Assembly: GCF_004342605.1 (NCBI RefSeq)
Contig: NZ_SLZL01000001.1
Coordinates: 1 to 64,000, forward strand
Source of the DNA: Caulobacter sp. BK020
GTDB lineage: Bacteria; Pseudomonadota; Alphaproteobacteria; Caulobacterales; Caulobacteraceae
Length of the DNA stretch: 64,000 bases
Direction of reading: 5' to 3'
Shown: piece after piece, positions 63,638-64,000 of the stretch
How positions within the stretch are numbered: position 1 is the first letter of the stretch
How the letters are laid out: the number at the start of each line of letters is the position of its first letter
Made by a program: the position numbers and the translations under genes
Notes under the pieces: generated by a model
Told to the model about the DNA's origin: nothing
Databases searched by the model: none
What the model saw: only the letters and a program-made list of their open reading frames with translations

Positions 63638-64000
63638 TCAGGCGGCCAGGGTTCCCGGCTCCGCCCCCGTCGCGAACGGCTGGCCTTCATCGTCCCAGCC
63701 GGTGATCCCGCCGATCATCAGCTTCACCGGACGGCCCAGCATCGCCAGCTTCAGCGCGGCCCGGTCGGCGCCGTTGCAGTGCGGTCCGGCGCAATAGACC
63801 ACGAACAGGGTGTCGGCCGGCCACGCGGCCATGCGCTCGGCGGTGATCTCGGCGTGGGGCAGGTGCAGGGCGCCGGGCACGTGGCGGCGGGCATAGGCCT
63901 GGGGCGAGCCCACGACGTGCAGCAGCACGAAGTCGACCTCGCCGGCCCGCATCGCGGCGGCGACGTCGGCGCAATCGGTCTCGACGCTGAGCCGGCGGGC
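63638..64000 (-). CDS. rhodanese-like domain protein (5' end outside window)
   Basis: The reading frame is open to the end of the window. It has rhodanese features: VGSPQAYARRHVPGALHLPHAEI and the active-site segment LFVVYCAGPHCNGADRAALKLAMLG with the catalytic Cys, then LMIGGITGWDDEG. Rhodanese domains transfer sulfane sulfur. The N-terminus is cut off, so domain number is unknown. It lies 71 bp beyond the NIPSNAP-like remnant, on the same strand. Confidence 0.88.
   Translation of the reverse strand, partial: ARRLSVETDCADVAAAMRAGEVDFVLLHVVGSPQAYARRHVPGALHLPHAEITAERMAAWPADTLFVVYCAGPHCNGADRAALKLAMLGRPVKLMIGGITGWDDEGQPFATGAEPGTLAA

Overview
The window is high-GC chromosomal DNA of an alphaproteobacterium, most likely Caulobacter or a close member of the Caulobacterales. 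Pointers are a 358-residue CcrM-type adenine methyltransferase with GANTC sites crowded in its leader, a two-subunit glycine decarboxylase (gcvPA/gcvPB), an F0 ATP synthase operon with separate b and b' genes and no F1 genes beside it, a large TonB-dependent receptor, and many short palindromic intergenic repeats of alphaproteobacterial style. Most of the window is ordinary core genome. I do not see an obvious defence, secretion or biosynthetic island.

Layout. 1-1131: end of a mobile region, with the 3' end of an IS3-family element, a 5'-truncated tyrosine integrase beside it, and a tRNA-Arg(ACG) that is the likely attachment site. 1345-7368: a gamma-glutamyltransferase, then a minus-strand run of five tightly packed genes (SixA-like phosphatase, DUF952, pyrD, TVP38-like membrane protein, sensor histidine kinase). 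7445-10010: metX-metW-EEP hydrolase with ATGA overlaps. 10258-22869: phospholipase D-like protein, MFS transporter, PII protein, methyltransferase, gloB with a DUF985 protein, a small membrane protein, a large flavin amine oxidase-like protein, POT peptide transporter, DUF427, a 52-residue membrane peptide and gshA. 23065-28351: hypothetical secreted protein, rsmE, ppk2, aldo/keto reductase, MmcQ/YjbR, SDR-like protein, RibD-C reductase.

28445-38032: the GANTC-rich ccrM promoter, ccrM, histidine phosphatase with nnrD, a 106-bp RIME-like repeat, mutY, DUF721, two DsbA-like thioredoxins and smc. 38156-45691: TSUP transporter, DUF6481, a 655-residue secreted glycosidase-like protein, atpI-atpB-atpE-atpF'-atpF with a strong terminator, a second copy of the 106-bp repeat, and two tandem PGPGW-like membrane proteins. 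45841-50660: gcvT-gcvH-gcvPA-gcvPB behind a tandem glycine riboswitch. 50787-54142: an ORF6N-domain protein and argS with a secreted partner. 54302-57747: ispH, then a lower-GC pair of small minus-strand genes, then thrB-rnhA. 57776-64000: hybrid histidine kinase, TonB-dependent receptor with an AT-rich leader, a decayed NIPSNAP-like gene and a rhodanese running off the end.

Together the genes cover one-carbon and sulfur amino acid metabolism (metX/metW, gcv), glutathione chemistry (ggt, gshA, gloB), chromosome maintenance (ccrM, smc, mutY, rnhA), ATP synthesis and nutrient uptake. The most interesting non-coding observations are the four GANTC sites in front of ccrM, the 106-bp double-hairpin repeat present twice, the perfect 9-bp inverted repeat inside the ORF6N gene together with a related element upstream of it, and several start-region oddities. 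No tool was run: all family names are from reading motifs.
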